A program made the position numbers and the translations under genes. A stretch of 20,998 bases of DNA from an uncultured Blautia sp. GTDB lineage: Bacteria > Bacillota > Clostridia > Lachnospirales > Lachnospiraceae. How positions within the stretch are numbered: position 1 is the stretch's first letter; the number at the start of each line of letters is the position of its first letter. The notes under the pieces were generated by a model that was not told the origin of the DNA, did not search any database, and saw only the letters and a program-made list of their open reading frames with translations. Positions 14,848 to 20,998 of the stretch are shown piece by piece. Location of the stretch: assembly GCA_934408705.1 (NCBI GenBank), contig CAKRVL010000041.1:1-20998 (forward strand). The letters are read 5' to 3'.

Positions 14848-15396
14848 TTAATAATTTTTTTCTTTTTTCAGATAAACATTCTTAATATACCACAAAGCCT
14901 TCTTCTCACCCTTGTCATTCAGAATGCGGAGCAGCCCCTCCAGCTCCTTCTTGGTCTGTGGATGTACGAACCACAGCTTTGGTTTGCTTCTCAGAAAGTA
15001 TTCCAAGGGCTGATGATGATCGTATGCATCTCCAAGATAGGTCCGTGATGCGCTGATCCTGTCCATTACCATCTCCGCAACGTATTTACGCGGCATTTTC
15101 GCCCCCATGATCACACGCTCCGGATCATTTATGGAATAGTCTACCCAATGCTCATAATGATGCTTATTGCGCCCCTTATGATGCAGCCATGCTGTTGAAA
15201 CGCCGGTATCCTCACGCTCTGCGTTATTAGGGCTTCTGTTTCCCTGATAATATTTACATCCCACCAGAAATTCTGACGGAGTATACTTAGACAGATCATG
15301 GAGAAGGCCCTGCTTATAAAGTCCGATCTTAAAGCAGTAATGCATAACCATAAGCTTATGTCTTGTAATTGTTTTAAAGTGAAGCCACGGGTGCAT
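14848..15396 (-). CDS. DUF5662 family protein, His-rich
   Basis: A 182-residue soluble protein of unknown function resembling the DUF5662 family. It contains GLLHDLSKYTPSEF (about 31-44), RSPNNAERED, WLHHKGRNKHHYEHW (about 72-86) and YDHHQPLEYFL. The HD pair and the clustered His/Asp residues look like a metal site of the HD-phosphohydrolase kind, but this is an impression from motifs. The ATG at 15396 sits 10 nt from a strong AAAGGAGGT site; a GTG two codons earlier is a possible alternative. It overlaps the 3' end of the GH13-like gene by 23 bp and its ribosome site lies inside that gene, so translation is likely coupled. No signal peptide. Function unknown. Confidence 0.8.
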   Translation of the reverse strand: MHPWLHFKTITRHKLMVMHYCFKIGLYKQGLLHDLSKYTPSEFLVGCKYYQGNRSPNNAEREDTGVSTAWLHHKGRNKHHYEHWVDYSINDPERVIMGAKMPRKYVAEMVMDRISASRTYLGDAYDHHQPLEYFLRSKPKLWFVHPQTKKELEGLLRILNDKGEKKALWYIKNVYLKKEKNY

Positions 15397-17320
15397 TCTC
15401 ACCGGACCTCCTTTCTGCTTCCTTCTTTTTTACTTTATGCTTCTTCTCGGGAACTGGCTTCTTAACGCCCTGAAGCACAACCACAGTACGCGGTCCCACC
15501 TCTACAGCACGCTCATAAACCGGCCCGTTCTCTCCATAGAAGCCATCACAGGTCAGATCACCTGTGTCCATGATTTTCTTCCACTCCATCCCCTCAGGCA
15601 GGTTAGGAAGAGCCATGTTTCTGATTTCCCAGTGGAAGTTATAGCCCACATAAAGGAAATCATCCTCACCGCCATCCGGCAGCTGTGCATATTCACCACA
15701 CAGCATCATACCGATCATACGGCTGGTATTTTCTGTATTACAGAACCATGCACGCTCGCCATGGAAAGACAGATCCGGAAAACCTTTTCCCAGGTAATCC
15801 GCTTCCTTCATGCTCTCCTTCATATGCAGAACAGGATGGGCTTTACGAAGAGCCACCGCCTTTTTCACAAAAGCCAGAATGCTGGCATTTCTCCTTTGTC
15901 CCTTCCAGTCAATCCATCCGATAGAATTATCCTGGCAGTATGCATTATTATTTCCATCCTGGGAATTACCTATCTCATCTCCACCGTAGATCATAGGCAC
16001 TCCCTGGGAAAAAAGCAGCATTGCAAAGGCAGCCCTCATCTGCCGCTCTCTCATCTGACGTATCCACTGCTTCCGGCTTGGTCCCTCAATACCACAGTTC
16101 CATGAATAATTATAGCTGCAGCCATCATTATTCCCCTCACCATTGGCCTCATTATGCTTGTAATTATAAGATACAAGGTCATTCAGGGTAAAGCCATCCT
16201 GACAGGTAATATAATTGATCACACCATGATCATCCGGATTATGGCGGAGCCTGTACTGTACTGCCGGAACCATGTCTTCATCACTTTTGAGGAATCTGCG
16301 CATATCCTGAAGGAAGCCCAGATTATATTCAGCGAAGCAGCGCTGTCCCGGTCTGCGGTTTTTATAGAGCGCATCTGTATCCATTCCATCTGCCATGATC
16401 ATAGTTCCAAAAAGCAGTCCGTCCTTCAGGATCAGGTCAAGAGGTGCTCCCGCTCCAAGCACATGGAAGCCATCCACATGATAATTCTGCTTCCAGCACT
16501 GTAAAGCCCTCAGAGCCATAAGTGGATTAACATCTGCCGGAAAAAACATCTCCATGATACAACCGATTCCTGCCTTATGGAATGCCTTGATCATATCACA
16601 GAATTCCCTGTGAGGATCCCTGGTGGCACAGTATGCGCTTTTTGGCGCAAAATAAAGGCCGTTTCCATATCCCCAGTAATTTATCCCGTTCTTCTTACTC
16701 TTCTGGGAAACAAGGCCCTCCGCTTCCTCCTGTCTGGTTACTTCCATAAATTCATAGGCTGGCATAAGCTCCACTGTATTGATTCCCAACTCCTGCAGAT
16801 ATGGGATCATCTGCGTAAGTCCCTGGAAGGTTCCCCTGATTCCTGCCGGCAGCTTCGCCTGTCTGGTATATCCACGCACATGAAGCTTATAAAGGATCAT
16901 ATCTCCAAATCCCGTCTCCGGTGCTTTCTCATCCTCCCAGTCGTATCTGTCTCCAGACCAGAAGCCGCAGCGCACCTTGTGAGGATCTTCATCCCATGGA
17001 GCTCCGAACTTCTCTCTTCCAATGATCCTGCTGGCACAAGGATCCAGGCAGATTTCCCCATCTATCCGGAAATTGTATTCCAGGTTAGTCACATTTAACC
17101 GCTTCATAAAGACAGAAAAAATTCTTCCCGTCCGGTATTTCCCGTCAAGAAGAAGCTCATAAAAGGGTTCCTTCCCTCTCTTTCTGTAAAGAAGCAGGTA
17201 AACCTGTGAATCCTCCTCTGCTTCTATTGCAAAATTATATCCATCTGCCATCTGGCTCACCCCAAGCAAAAGGGGATAGCCTGGCGTCACAACCACTCTT
17301 TTATTTCCCGGTATTGCCAC
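15374..17320 (-). CDS. GH13 glycogen-debranching-like protein with degenerate active site
   Basis: A 648-residue cytosolic protein with the GlgX/isoamylase layout: CBM48-like N-terminal sheet domain (about 15-120), (beta/alpha)8 barrel (ILYKLHVRGYT onward) and a C-terminal sheet domain. The barrel aligns well in GTFQGLTQMIPYLQELGINTVELMP, FTLNDLVSYNYKHNEANGEG and GVPMIYGGDEIGNSQDGNNNAYCQDN. The catalytic regions do not: region I reads IMEMFFPAD (usual Asp, Asn, His changed), region II GFHVLG (Arg to His286, nucleophile Asp to Leu288), region III MADGMD (acid/base Glu to Asp311), region IV CQD (His to Gln374; Asp375 kept). The stretch between regions I and II is also about 50 residues short. 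Hydrolysis is therefore unlikely; a glycan-binding or scaffold role is inferred. GTG at 17320 was chosen for its AGGAGGT site 8 nt upstream; the frame is open to a GTG at 17413 with no ribosome site. Confidence 0.85.
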   Translation of the reverse strand: MAIPGNKRVVVTPGYPLLLGVSQMADGYNFAIEAEEDSQVYLLLYRKRGKEPFYELLLDGKYRTGRIFSVFMKRLNVTNLEYNFRIDGEICLDPCASRIIGREKFGAPWDEDPHKVRCGFWSGDRYDWEDEKAPETGFGDMILYKLHVRGYTRQAKLPAGIRGTFQGLTQMIPYLQELGINTVELMPAYEFMEVTRQEEAEGLVSQKSKKNGINYWGYGNGLYFAPKSAYCATRDPHREFCDMIKAFHKAGIGCIMEMFFPADVNPLMALRALQCWKQNYHVDGFHVLGAGAPLDLILKDGLLFGTMIMADGMDTDALYKNRRPGQRCFAEYNLGFLQDMRRFLKSDEDMVPAVQYRLRHNPDDHGVINYITCQDGFTLNDLVSYNYKHNEANGEGNNDGCSYNYSWNCGIEGPSRKQWIRQMRERQMRAAFAMLLFSQGVPMIYGGDEIGNSQDGNNNAYCQDNSIGWIDWKGQRRNASILAFVKKAVALRKAHPVLHMKESMKEADYLGKGFPDLSFHGERAWFCNTENTSRMIGMMLCGEYAQLPDGGEDDFLYVGYNFHWEIRNMALPNLPEGMEWKKIMDTGDLTCDGFYGENGPVYERAVEVGPRTVVVLQGVKKPVPEKKHKVKKKEAERRSGENAPVASL

Positions 17321-17431
17321 TTTATAAGACCTCCTGTCTTTATCTGATATCCTGTCCTCAACTGTCTCTGCAAATTCTTCATATAATATCAGCTGTCCCG
17401 TAATTTCTGTCACACAGGGACAATCTGAGGA

Positions 17432-18187
17432 TTATAAATTCAGCTCCAGCTCTACAGGACAGTGGTCAGAACCCATAATATCGCTGTGGATTCTGGCGCC
17501 CTTAAGCTTCTCCTTAAGTGACGGAGAAGTAAGAAAATAGTCAATCCGCCATCCTGCATTCTTCTCTCTGGCCTTAAACCGATAGGACCACCAGGAATAA
17601 GCGCCCTCAAGTTCCGGGTAAAAATATCGGAAAGTATCAATAAAGCCTGCTTCCAGCATTCTGGAAAAACATGCACGTTCCTCATCAGTAAAGCCTGCAT
17701 TCATTCGGTTCGTCTTAGGATTCTTCAGGTCGATCTCCTGATGTGCTACATTCAGGTCTCCACAACAGATCACAGGCTTCTTCTCCTGAAGCTTCAGCAG
17801 ATATGCCAGGAAATCCTTTTCCCATTCCATGCGATACTCCAGCCTTCTGAGCTCAGATTGGGAATTAGGTGTATATACAGTAACAAGATAAAACTCATCC
17901 AGTTCCACTGTGATCACACGGCCTTCCTTGTCATGCTCTTCTATTCCCAGTCCGTAGCTCACGGACAGAGGCTCTCTCCTGGTAAAAACAGCTGTTCCTG
18001 AGTATCCCTTGCGGTTAGCATAATTCCAATACTGATGATAGCCCGGAAGCTCCAGCTTCACCTGGTTCTCCTGGCATTTCGTTTCCTGCAGACAGAAAAT
18101 ATCCGCGTCCAGCTTCGCAAAGCTTTCTTCAAAGCCTTTGGTTATACATGCGCGGATTCCATTTACATTCCATGATACAAGCTTCAT
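17432..18187 (-). CDS. xth: Exodeoxyribonuclease III (AP endonuclease family)
   Basis: A 251-residue cytosolic nuclease of the exonuclease III/AP-endonuclease family, acting at abasic sites in base-excision repair and on 3' ends of duplex DNA. Active-site elements are all present: Asn7 in WNVNGIR, metal-binding Glu35 in LQETK, GDLNVAH near residue 150 and Asp241-His242 in GSDHCPVEL. The ATG at 18187 gives the standard [10 protein letters not shown] start with GGAG 6 nt upstream; upstream in-frame codons add 21 residues without family similarity. The promoter at 18225-18253 overlaps that of the divergent DUF1292 gene. It lies about 110 bp upstream of the GH13-like gene on the same strand. Confidence 0.96.
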   Translation of the reverse strand: MKLVSWNVNGIRACITKGFEESFAKLDADIFCLQETKCQENQVKLELPGYHQYWNYANRKGYSGTAVFTRREPLSVSYGLGIEEHDKEGRVITVELDEFYLVTVYTPNSQSELRRLEYRMEWEKDFLAYLLKLQEKKPVICCGDLNVAHQEIDLKNPKTNRMNAGFTDEERACFSRMLEAGFIDTFRYFYPELEGAYSWWSYRFKAREKNAGWRIDYFLTSPSLKEKLKGARIHSDIMGSDHCPVELELNL

Positions 18188-18224
18188 GTCGTTCTCCATT
18201 CTGTATAGTTTATACCTGTTCTTC

Positions 18225-18253
18225 ATTATAACACATATTTCCCTATTCACAAA
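18225..18253 (-). promoter_or_regulatory. Promoter for xth
   Basis: Minus-strand TTTGTG (18248-18253), 17-bp spacer, TATAAT (18225-18230) with extended TGT. Its -35 box overlaps the -35 box of the divergent plus-strand promoter. Confidence 0.55.
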
Positions 18254-18274
18254 ACCTTATTTTTCTGGTACAAT
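18246..18274 (+). promoter_or_regulatory. Promoter for the DUF1292 gene
   Basis: TTCACA (18246-18251), 17-bp spacer, TACAAT (18269-18274) with extended TGG. Back-to-back with the xth promoter, sharing bases 18248-18251. Confidence 0.55.
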
Positions 18275-18325
18275 CTAAATATTACCCGGGCATATAGTTT
18301 CCGGAAGATAAAGCGAGGTATTATA

Positions 18326-18721
18326 ATGAGTGATTTAGATATGAACAATTCCTGCGGAAGCTGTGACAGCAGTTCCTCCTGCAGTGGTTCTGACTGCTCT
18401 ACATGTGGCGGCTGCAGCACAGATGCTGACCAGCACAGCACCATTACTCTTACCATGGAGGATGATACTGAGGTAGAATGCGCTATCCTTACTATTTTCC
18501 CTGTAGATGGCAAGGAGTATATTGCACTTCTTCCTCTTGATGAGGATGGACAGAACCATGATGGTGAGGTTTATCTCTATGCTTTCGCCCATACAGCAGA
18601 GGGCTCTCCTATGCTTTCCAATATTGAGGACGATGATGAGTATAATAAAGCTGCTATTGCCTTTGACACTGTTTTACAGAATGCACGCGAGGCAGAAGCT
18701 GCTGGCGAGCCATTAGAATAA
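18326..18721 (+). CDS. DUF1292 family protein with Cys-rich N-terminus
   Basis: A 131-residue acidic protein. Residues about 38-115 (ITLTMEDDTEVECAILTIFPVDGKEYIALLPLD onward) match the DUF1292/YrzB family, small Firmicutes proteins of unknown function often encoded near RNA and cell-wall genes. An unusual N-terminal extension has six cysteines at 10, 13, 19, 24, 27 and 30 in CxxC-like spacing with Ser/Gly between, suggesting a metal-binding tail. The C-terminal part is Glu/Ala-rich and helical. The start ATG has GAGGT 6 nt upstream. A monocistronic unit: promoter at 18246-18274 and terminator at 18731-18772. It is divergent from xth. Confidence 0.85.
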   Translation: MSDLDMNNSCGSCDSSSSCSGSDCSTCGGCSTDADQHSTITLTMEDDTEVECAILTIFPVDGKEYIALLPLDEDGQNHDGEVYLYAFAHTAEGSPMLSNIEDDDEYNKAAIAFDTVLQNAREAEAAGEPLE

Positions 18722-18730
18722 TCCAGTTGA

Positions 18731-18772
18731 AAAAGCAGGTATCTGTGAATTTTTTCACATTTACCTGCTTTT
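18731..18772. terminator. Bidirectional intrinsic terminator between the DUF1292 gene and dut
   Basis: AAAAGCAGGTA (18731-18741) pairs with TACCTGCTTTT (18762-18772), with an inner GTGAA-TTTT-TTCAC hairpin (18745-18758). T-rich sequence follows on the plus strand and a short T run on the minus strand, so it can serve both convergent genes. Confidence 0.8.
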
Positions 18773-18824
18773 ATCTTTGTTCTTTATATTTATTACTTTT
18801 TATATTTGCTGCTTTTGTATCTGC

Positions 18825-19337
18825 TTATTTCGTTGTACTTCCAAGTCCGCCATTTCTTACATCTGTCACATCGTCATCTACGGTAATTCCGTATTCCACG
18901 AAAATCCCCTGCATGAATCCTGTATCAGCCTTTAACTCTACTACTTTATTCTCATTAGTATCGTTAGTAAGTTTTGCAAAAATATGGCCTTCATTATCAG
19001 AATAGAAATAATCGCTGTCAATAATTCCTACAGTATTGTTCAGCTGCAGGCGGAACTTAAATCCCAGTCCGCTTCTTGGATAACATTTCAGCACCCACTC
19101 CTGATCCATCTCCACACGGATTCCGGTAGGAATCTTGATCGTCTCTCCTGGCTGAACAACGAAATCAACCGGGGAAAAGAAGTCGTAGCCAGCACTTCCG
19201 GCTGTAGCCCGTCTTGGAAGACGGATATTTTCATAAATTTTCTCTGCATCTTCAGTAGCGGCATTCTCAAATGTATCCTTCCAATCTGCCACAAAACGTT
19301 CTTTGCTAACTTTATGAAATTTCGCGATTCTCTTCAT
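18825..19337 (-). CDS. dut: dUTP diphosphatase (dUTPase)
   Basis: A 170-residue trimeric-type dUTPase hydrolysing dUTP to dUMP and PPi, which keeps uracil out of DNA and feeds thymidylate synthesis. All five motifs are visible: AGSAGYDF (46-53), PRSGLGFKF (near 90), GIIDSDYF followed by EGHI, ADTGFMQGIFVEYGI and the C-terminal GGLGSTTK arm that closes over the substrate. An N-terminal extension of about 35 residues makes it longer than the usual 145-150. Start ATG has GAGGAG 6 nt upstream. It lies just downstream of pnp with only a hairpin between and little room for a promoter, so it probably depends on pnp read-through. Confidence 0.94.
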   Translation of the reverse strand: MKRIAKFHKVSKERFVADWKDTFENAATEDAEKIYENIRLPRRATAGSAGYDFFSPVDFVVQPGETIKIPTGIRVEMDQEWVLKCYPRSGLGFKFRLQLNNTVGIIDSDYFYSDNEGHIFAKLTNDTNENKVVELKADTGFMQGIFVEYGITVDDDVTDVRNGGLGSTTK

Positions 19338-19359
19338 TTTTTCTCCTCTAAAGTCAAAA

Positions 19360-19385
19360 GATGCCGGGCATTCCAGTCCGGCATC
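19360..19385 (-). terminator. Stem-loop between pnp and dut
   Basis: GATGCCGG (19360-19367) and CCGGCATC (19378-19385) form a perfect 8-bp GC-rich stem with a 10-nt loop. On the minus strand it is followed by TTTTGACTTT. It may be an attenuating terminator or an mRNA-end stabiliser for pnp; the dut ribosome site begins only 14 bp downstream. Confidence 0.55.
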
Positions 19386-19399
19386 CTGAATTTTTATTC

Positions 19400-20998
19400 T
19401 TATTTAGTCTCTGTCGGAACATCCTTGATGCTGAAGCTGATTCTTCCCATCTTATCCTTTCCAAGGCAGACAACTGTTACTTTATCACCAAGAGTAAGAA
19501 CATCCTCTACACGGTTGATTCTCTCCTTGCAGATCTTAGAAATATGAACCATTCCCTCTTTGCCAGGTGCGAACTCAACAAATGCGCCAAACTCTTTGAT
19601 ACTTACAACATGTCCTGTAAGGATCTGTCCCTGCTCAAAGTCAGAAGCAATGATCTCAACCATGCGTTTTGCTTCCTGCATGTTCTTAGCATCTACACCG
19701 CAGATAGATACTGCACCTTCATCTGTAATGTCGATCTTAACGCCTGTACGCTCAATGATGGTGTTGATTGTCTTACCTCTCTGTCCGACAACATCACCGA
19801 TCTTCTGAGGATCAATCTGGATCTGGATGATCTTCGGAGCATATTTACCAACAGTTGTACGCGGAGCCGGAATACATTTCTCAATAACCTCATTAAGGAT
19901 GTACTCTCTTGCTTCCTTAGTACGTCTGATTGCTTCCTCTACGATCTGTCTTGTAAGACCGTGGATCTTAATATCCATCTGGATAGCTGTAATACCGTCA
20001 TGAGTTCCGGCTACCTTGAAGTCCATATCGCCAAAGAAATCCTCAAGTCCCTGGATATCTGTGAGGACGATATAATCATCATCAGTATCACCTGTAACCA
20101 GACCACAGGAAATACCAGCAACAGGTTTCTTGATCGGTACACCAGCTGCCTCAAGAGACATGGTAGATGCACAGATACTTGCCTGGGAAGTAGATCCGTT
20201 GGACTCAAAGGTCTCAGATACAGTACGGATTGCATATGGGAACTCCTCTACGCTTGGAAGCACCGGTACAAGTGCTCTCTCAGCAAGCGCTCCGTGACCG
20301 ATCTCACGACGTCCCGGTCCTCTGGATGGCTTTGTCTCACCTACAGAATAGGACGGGAAATTGTAATGATGCATATATCTCTTGCTTGTCTCGAACTCAT
20401 CAAGTCCGTCAATTCTCTGAGCCTCTGCAAGAGGTGCCAGAGTAGTGATGGTGCAGATCTGAGTCTGTCCACGGGTAAACATAGCAGAGCCATGTACTCT
20501 CGGGATAATGTCAACTTCTGCTGCCAGAGGACGGATCTGTGTGATAGCACGGCCATCCGGACGCTTGTGATCCTTCAGGATCATCTTACGAACAGTCTTC
20601 TTCTGATACTGGTAAACAGCCTCACCAAGAACTGCAAGCCACTCTTCTTTCTCTGCGAAGGCTTCTTTCAGCTTCTCTGTTACAGCTGCAATATTATTCT
20701 CTCTTGTCTGCTTGTCATCAGAGAATACAGCAACCTCCATCTCTTCCGGAGGAACGATTTCTTTGATAGCATCAAACAGCTCCTGTGGAACTGCACAGGA
20801 CTCATAGCTATGTTTCTCTTTACCGCAATCAGCAACAATCTGGTCGAAGAATTTAATGATTTCCTGGTTTACTTCATGTGCTTTATAAATAGCCTCGATC
20901 ATCTGATCCTCCGGAACCTCGTTGGCACCAGCCTCGATCATGATAACCTTATCTCTTGTGGAAGCAACTGTCAGCTGAAGGTCAGAAATATCCTTCTG
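19400..20998 (-). CDS. pnp: Polyribonucleotide nucleotidyltransferase (PNPase), 5' end beyond the window
   Basis: The frame is open to the window edge; 532 C-terminal residues are present of about 700. PNPase degrades RNA 3' to 5' by phosphorolysis, forming nucleoside diphosphates. Visible in order: the end of the first RNase PH domain (LQLTVASTRDKVIMIEAGANEVPE), the helical linker, the second RNase PH domain (GRAITQIRPLAAEVDIIPRVHGS, FESNGSTSQASICA, DGITAIQMDIKI), the KH domain with its GQRG loop and the S1 domain (GQILTGHVVSIKEFGAFVEF). The window therefore lacks about the first 170-180 residues and the promoter. A hairpin and dut follow. Confidence 0.97.
   Translation of the reverse strand, partial: QKDISDLQLTVASTRDKVIMIEAGANEVPEDQMIEAIYKAHEVNQEIIKFFDQIVADCGKEKHSYESCAVPQELFDAIKEIVPPEEMEVAVFSDDKQTRENNIAAVTEKLKEAFAEKEEWLAVLGEAVYQYQKKTVRKMILKDHKRPDGRAITQIRPLAAEVDIIPRVHGSAMFTRGQTQICTITTLAPLAEAQRIDGLDEFETSKRYMHHYNFPSYSVGETKPSRGPGRREIGHGALAERALVPVLPSVEEFPYAIRTVSETFESNGSTSQASICASTMSLEAAGVPIKKPVAGISCGLVTGDTDDDYIVLTDIQGLEDFFGDMDFKVAGTHDGITAIQMDIKIHGLTRQIVEEAIRRTKEAREYILNEVIEKCIPAPRTTVGKYAPKIIQIQIDPQKIGDVVGQRGKTINTIIERTGVKIDITDEGAVSICGVDAKNMQEAKRMVEIIASDFEQGQILTGHVVSIKEFGAFVEFAPGKEGMVHISKICKERINRVEDVLTLGDKVTVVCLGKDKMGRISFSIKDVPTETK

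Noticed and set aside
15374..17320. Active glycogen debranching enzyme (glgX) annotation
   Set aside because: Overall similarity supports the family, but the nucleophile, acid/base and other catalytic positions are changed, so an active enzyme is not supported.
17321..17413. 31-residue N-terminal extension of the GH13-like protein from a GTG at 17413
   Set aside because: No ribosome site before 17413, whereas the GTG at 17320 has AGGAGGT at 8 nt and matches the usual family start.

Overview
The window looks like chromosomal core sequence from a low-to-moderate-GC Clostridia bacterium, most likely Lachnospiraceae (Blautia/Dorea/Ruminococcus-like). This is inferred from the protein families: homodimeric GlyS, PPi-type phosphofructokinase next to pyruvate phosphate dikinase, an era-recO-glyS block, a DUF1292 protein and a DUF5662 protein. 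It is also inferred from strong AGGAGG-type ribosome sites and -35/-10 promoters with 17-18 bp spacing. No rRNA, tRNA, CRISPR array or prophage was seen. Genus is not assignable from this alone.

Layout, left to right. (1) 1-2.55 kb: the first codons of ppdK and a PPi-type 6-phosphofructokinase on the minus strand, then a divergent aldose-1-epimerase-like gene. The ppdK and phosphofructokinase genes together suggest a pyrophosphate-linked glycolysis. (2) 2.56-9.8 kb, all minus: M16C metalloprotease, era, recO, then (from its own strong promoter) glyS and an acyltransferase-3 membrane protein. (3) 9.8-11.3 kb: a 394-bp intergenic region with divergent promoters and several dyads, then a plus-strand gene for a shortened IS1634-like transposase that has lost recognisable catalytic residues. 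(4) 11.36-17.4 kb, minus: an unidentified protein, UDP-galactopyranose mutase, a Na+/proline-type symporter, a DUF5662 protein, and a GH13 debranching-enzyme-like protein with nearly all catalytic residues replaced. (5) 17.4-21 kb: exonuclease III divergent from a Cys-rich DUF1292 protein, then dUTPase and the 3' three-quarters of pnp on the minus strand.

Most genes are housekeeping. The two items most worth attention are the GH13 pseudoenzyme at 15374-17320, which overlaps and is probably translationally coupled to a His-rich DUF5662 gene, and the transposase-derived gene at 10207-11319, which keeps its end domains, a good promoter and a good ribosome site but not its DDE core. Several promoter regions carry clear inverted or direct repeats that look like operators or leader RNA switches. 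Start codons were re-chosen from ribosome-site position for seven genes (acyltransferase, glyS, M16 protease, symporter, DUF5662, GH13-like, xth).
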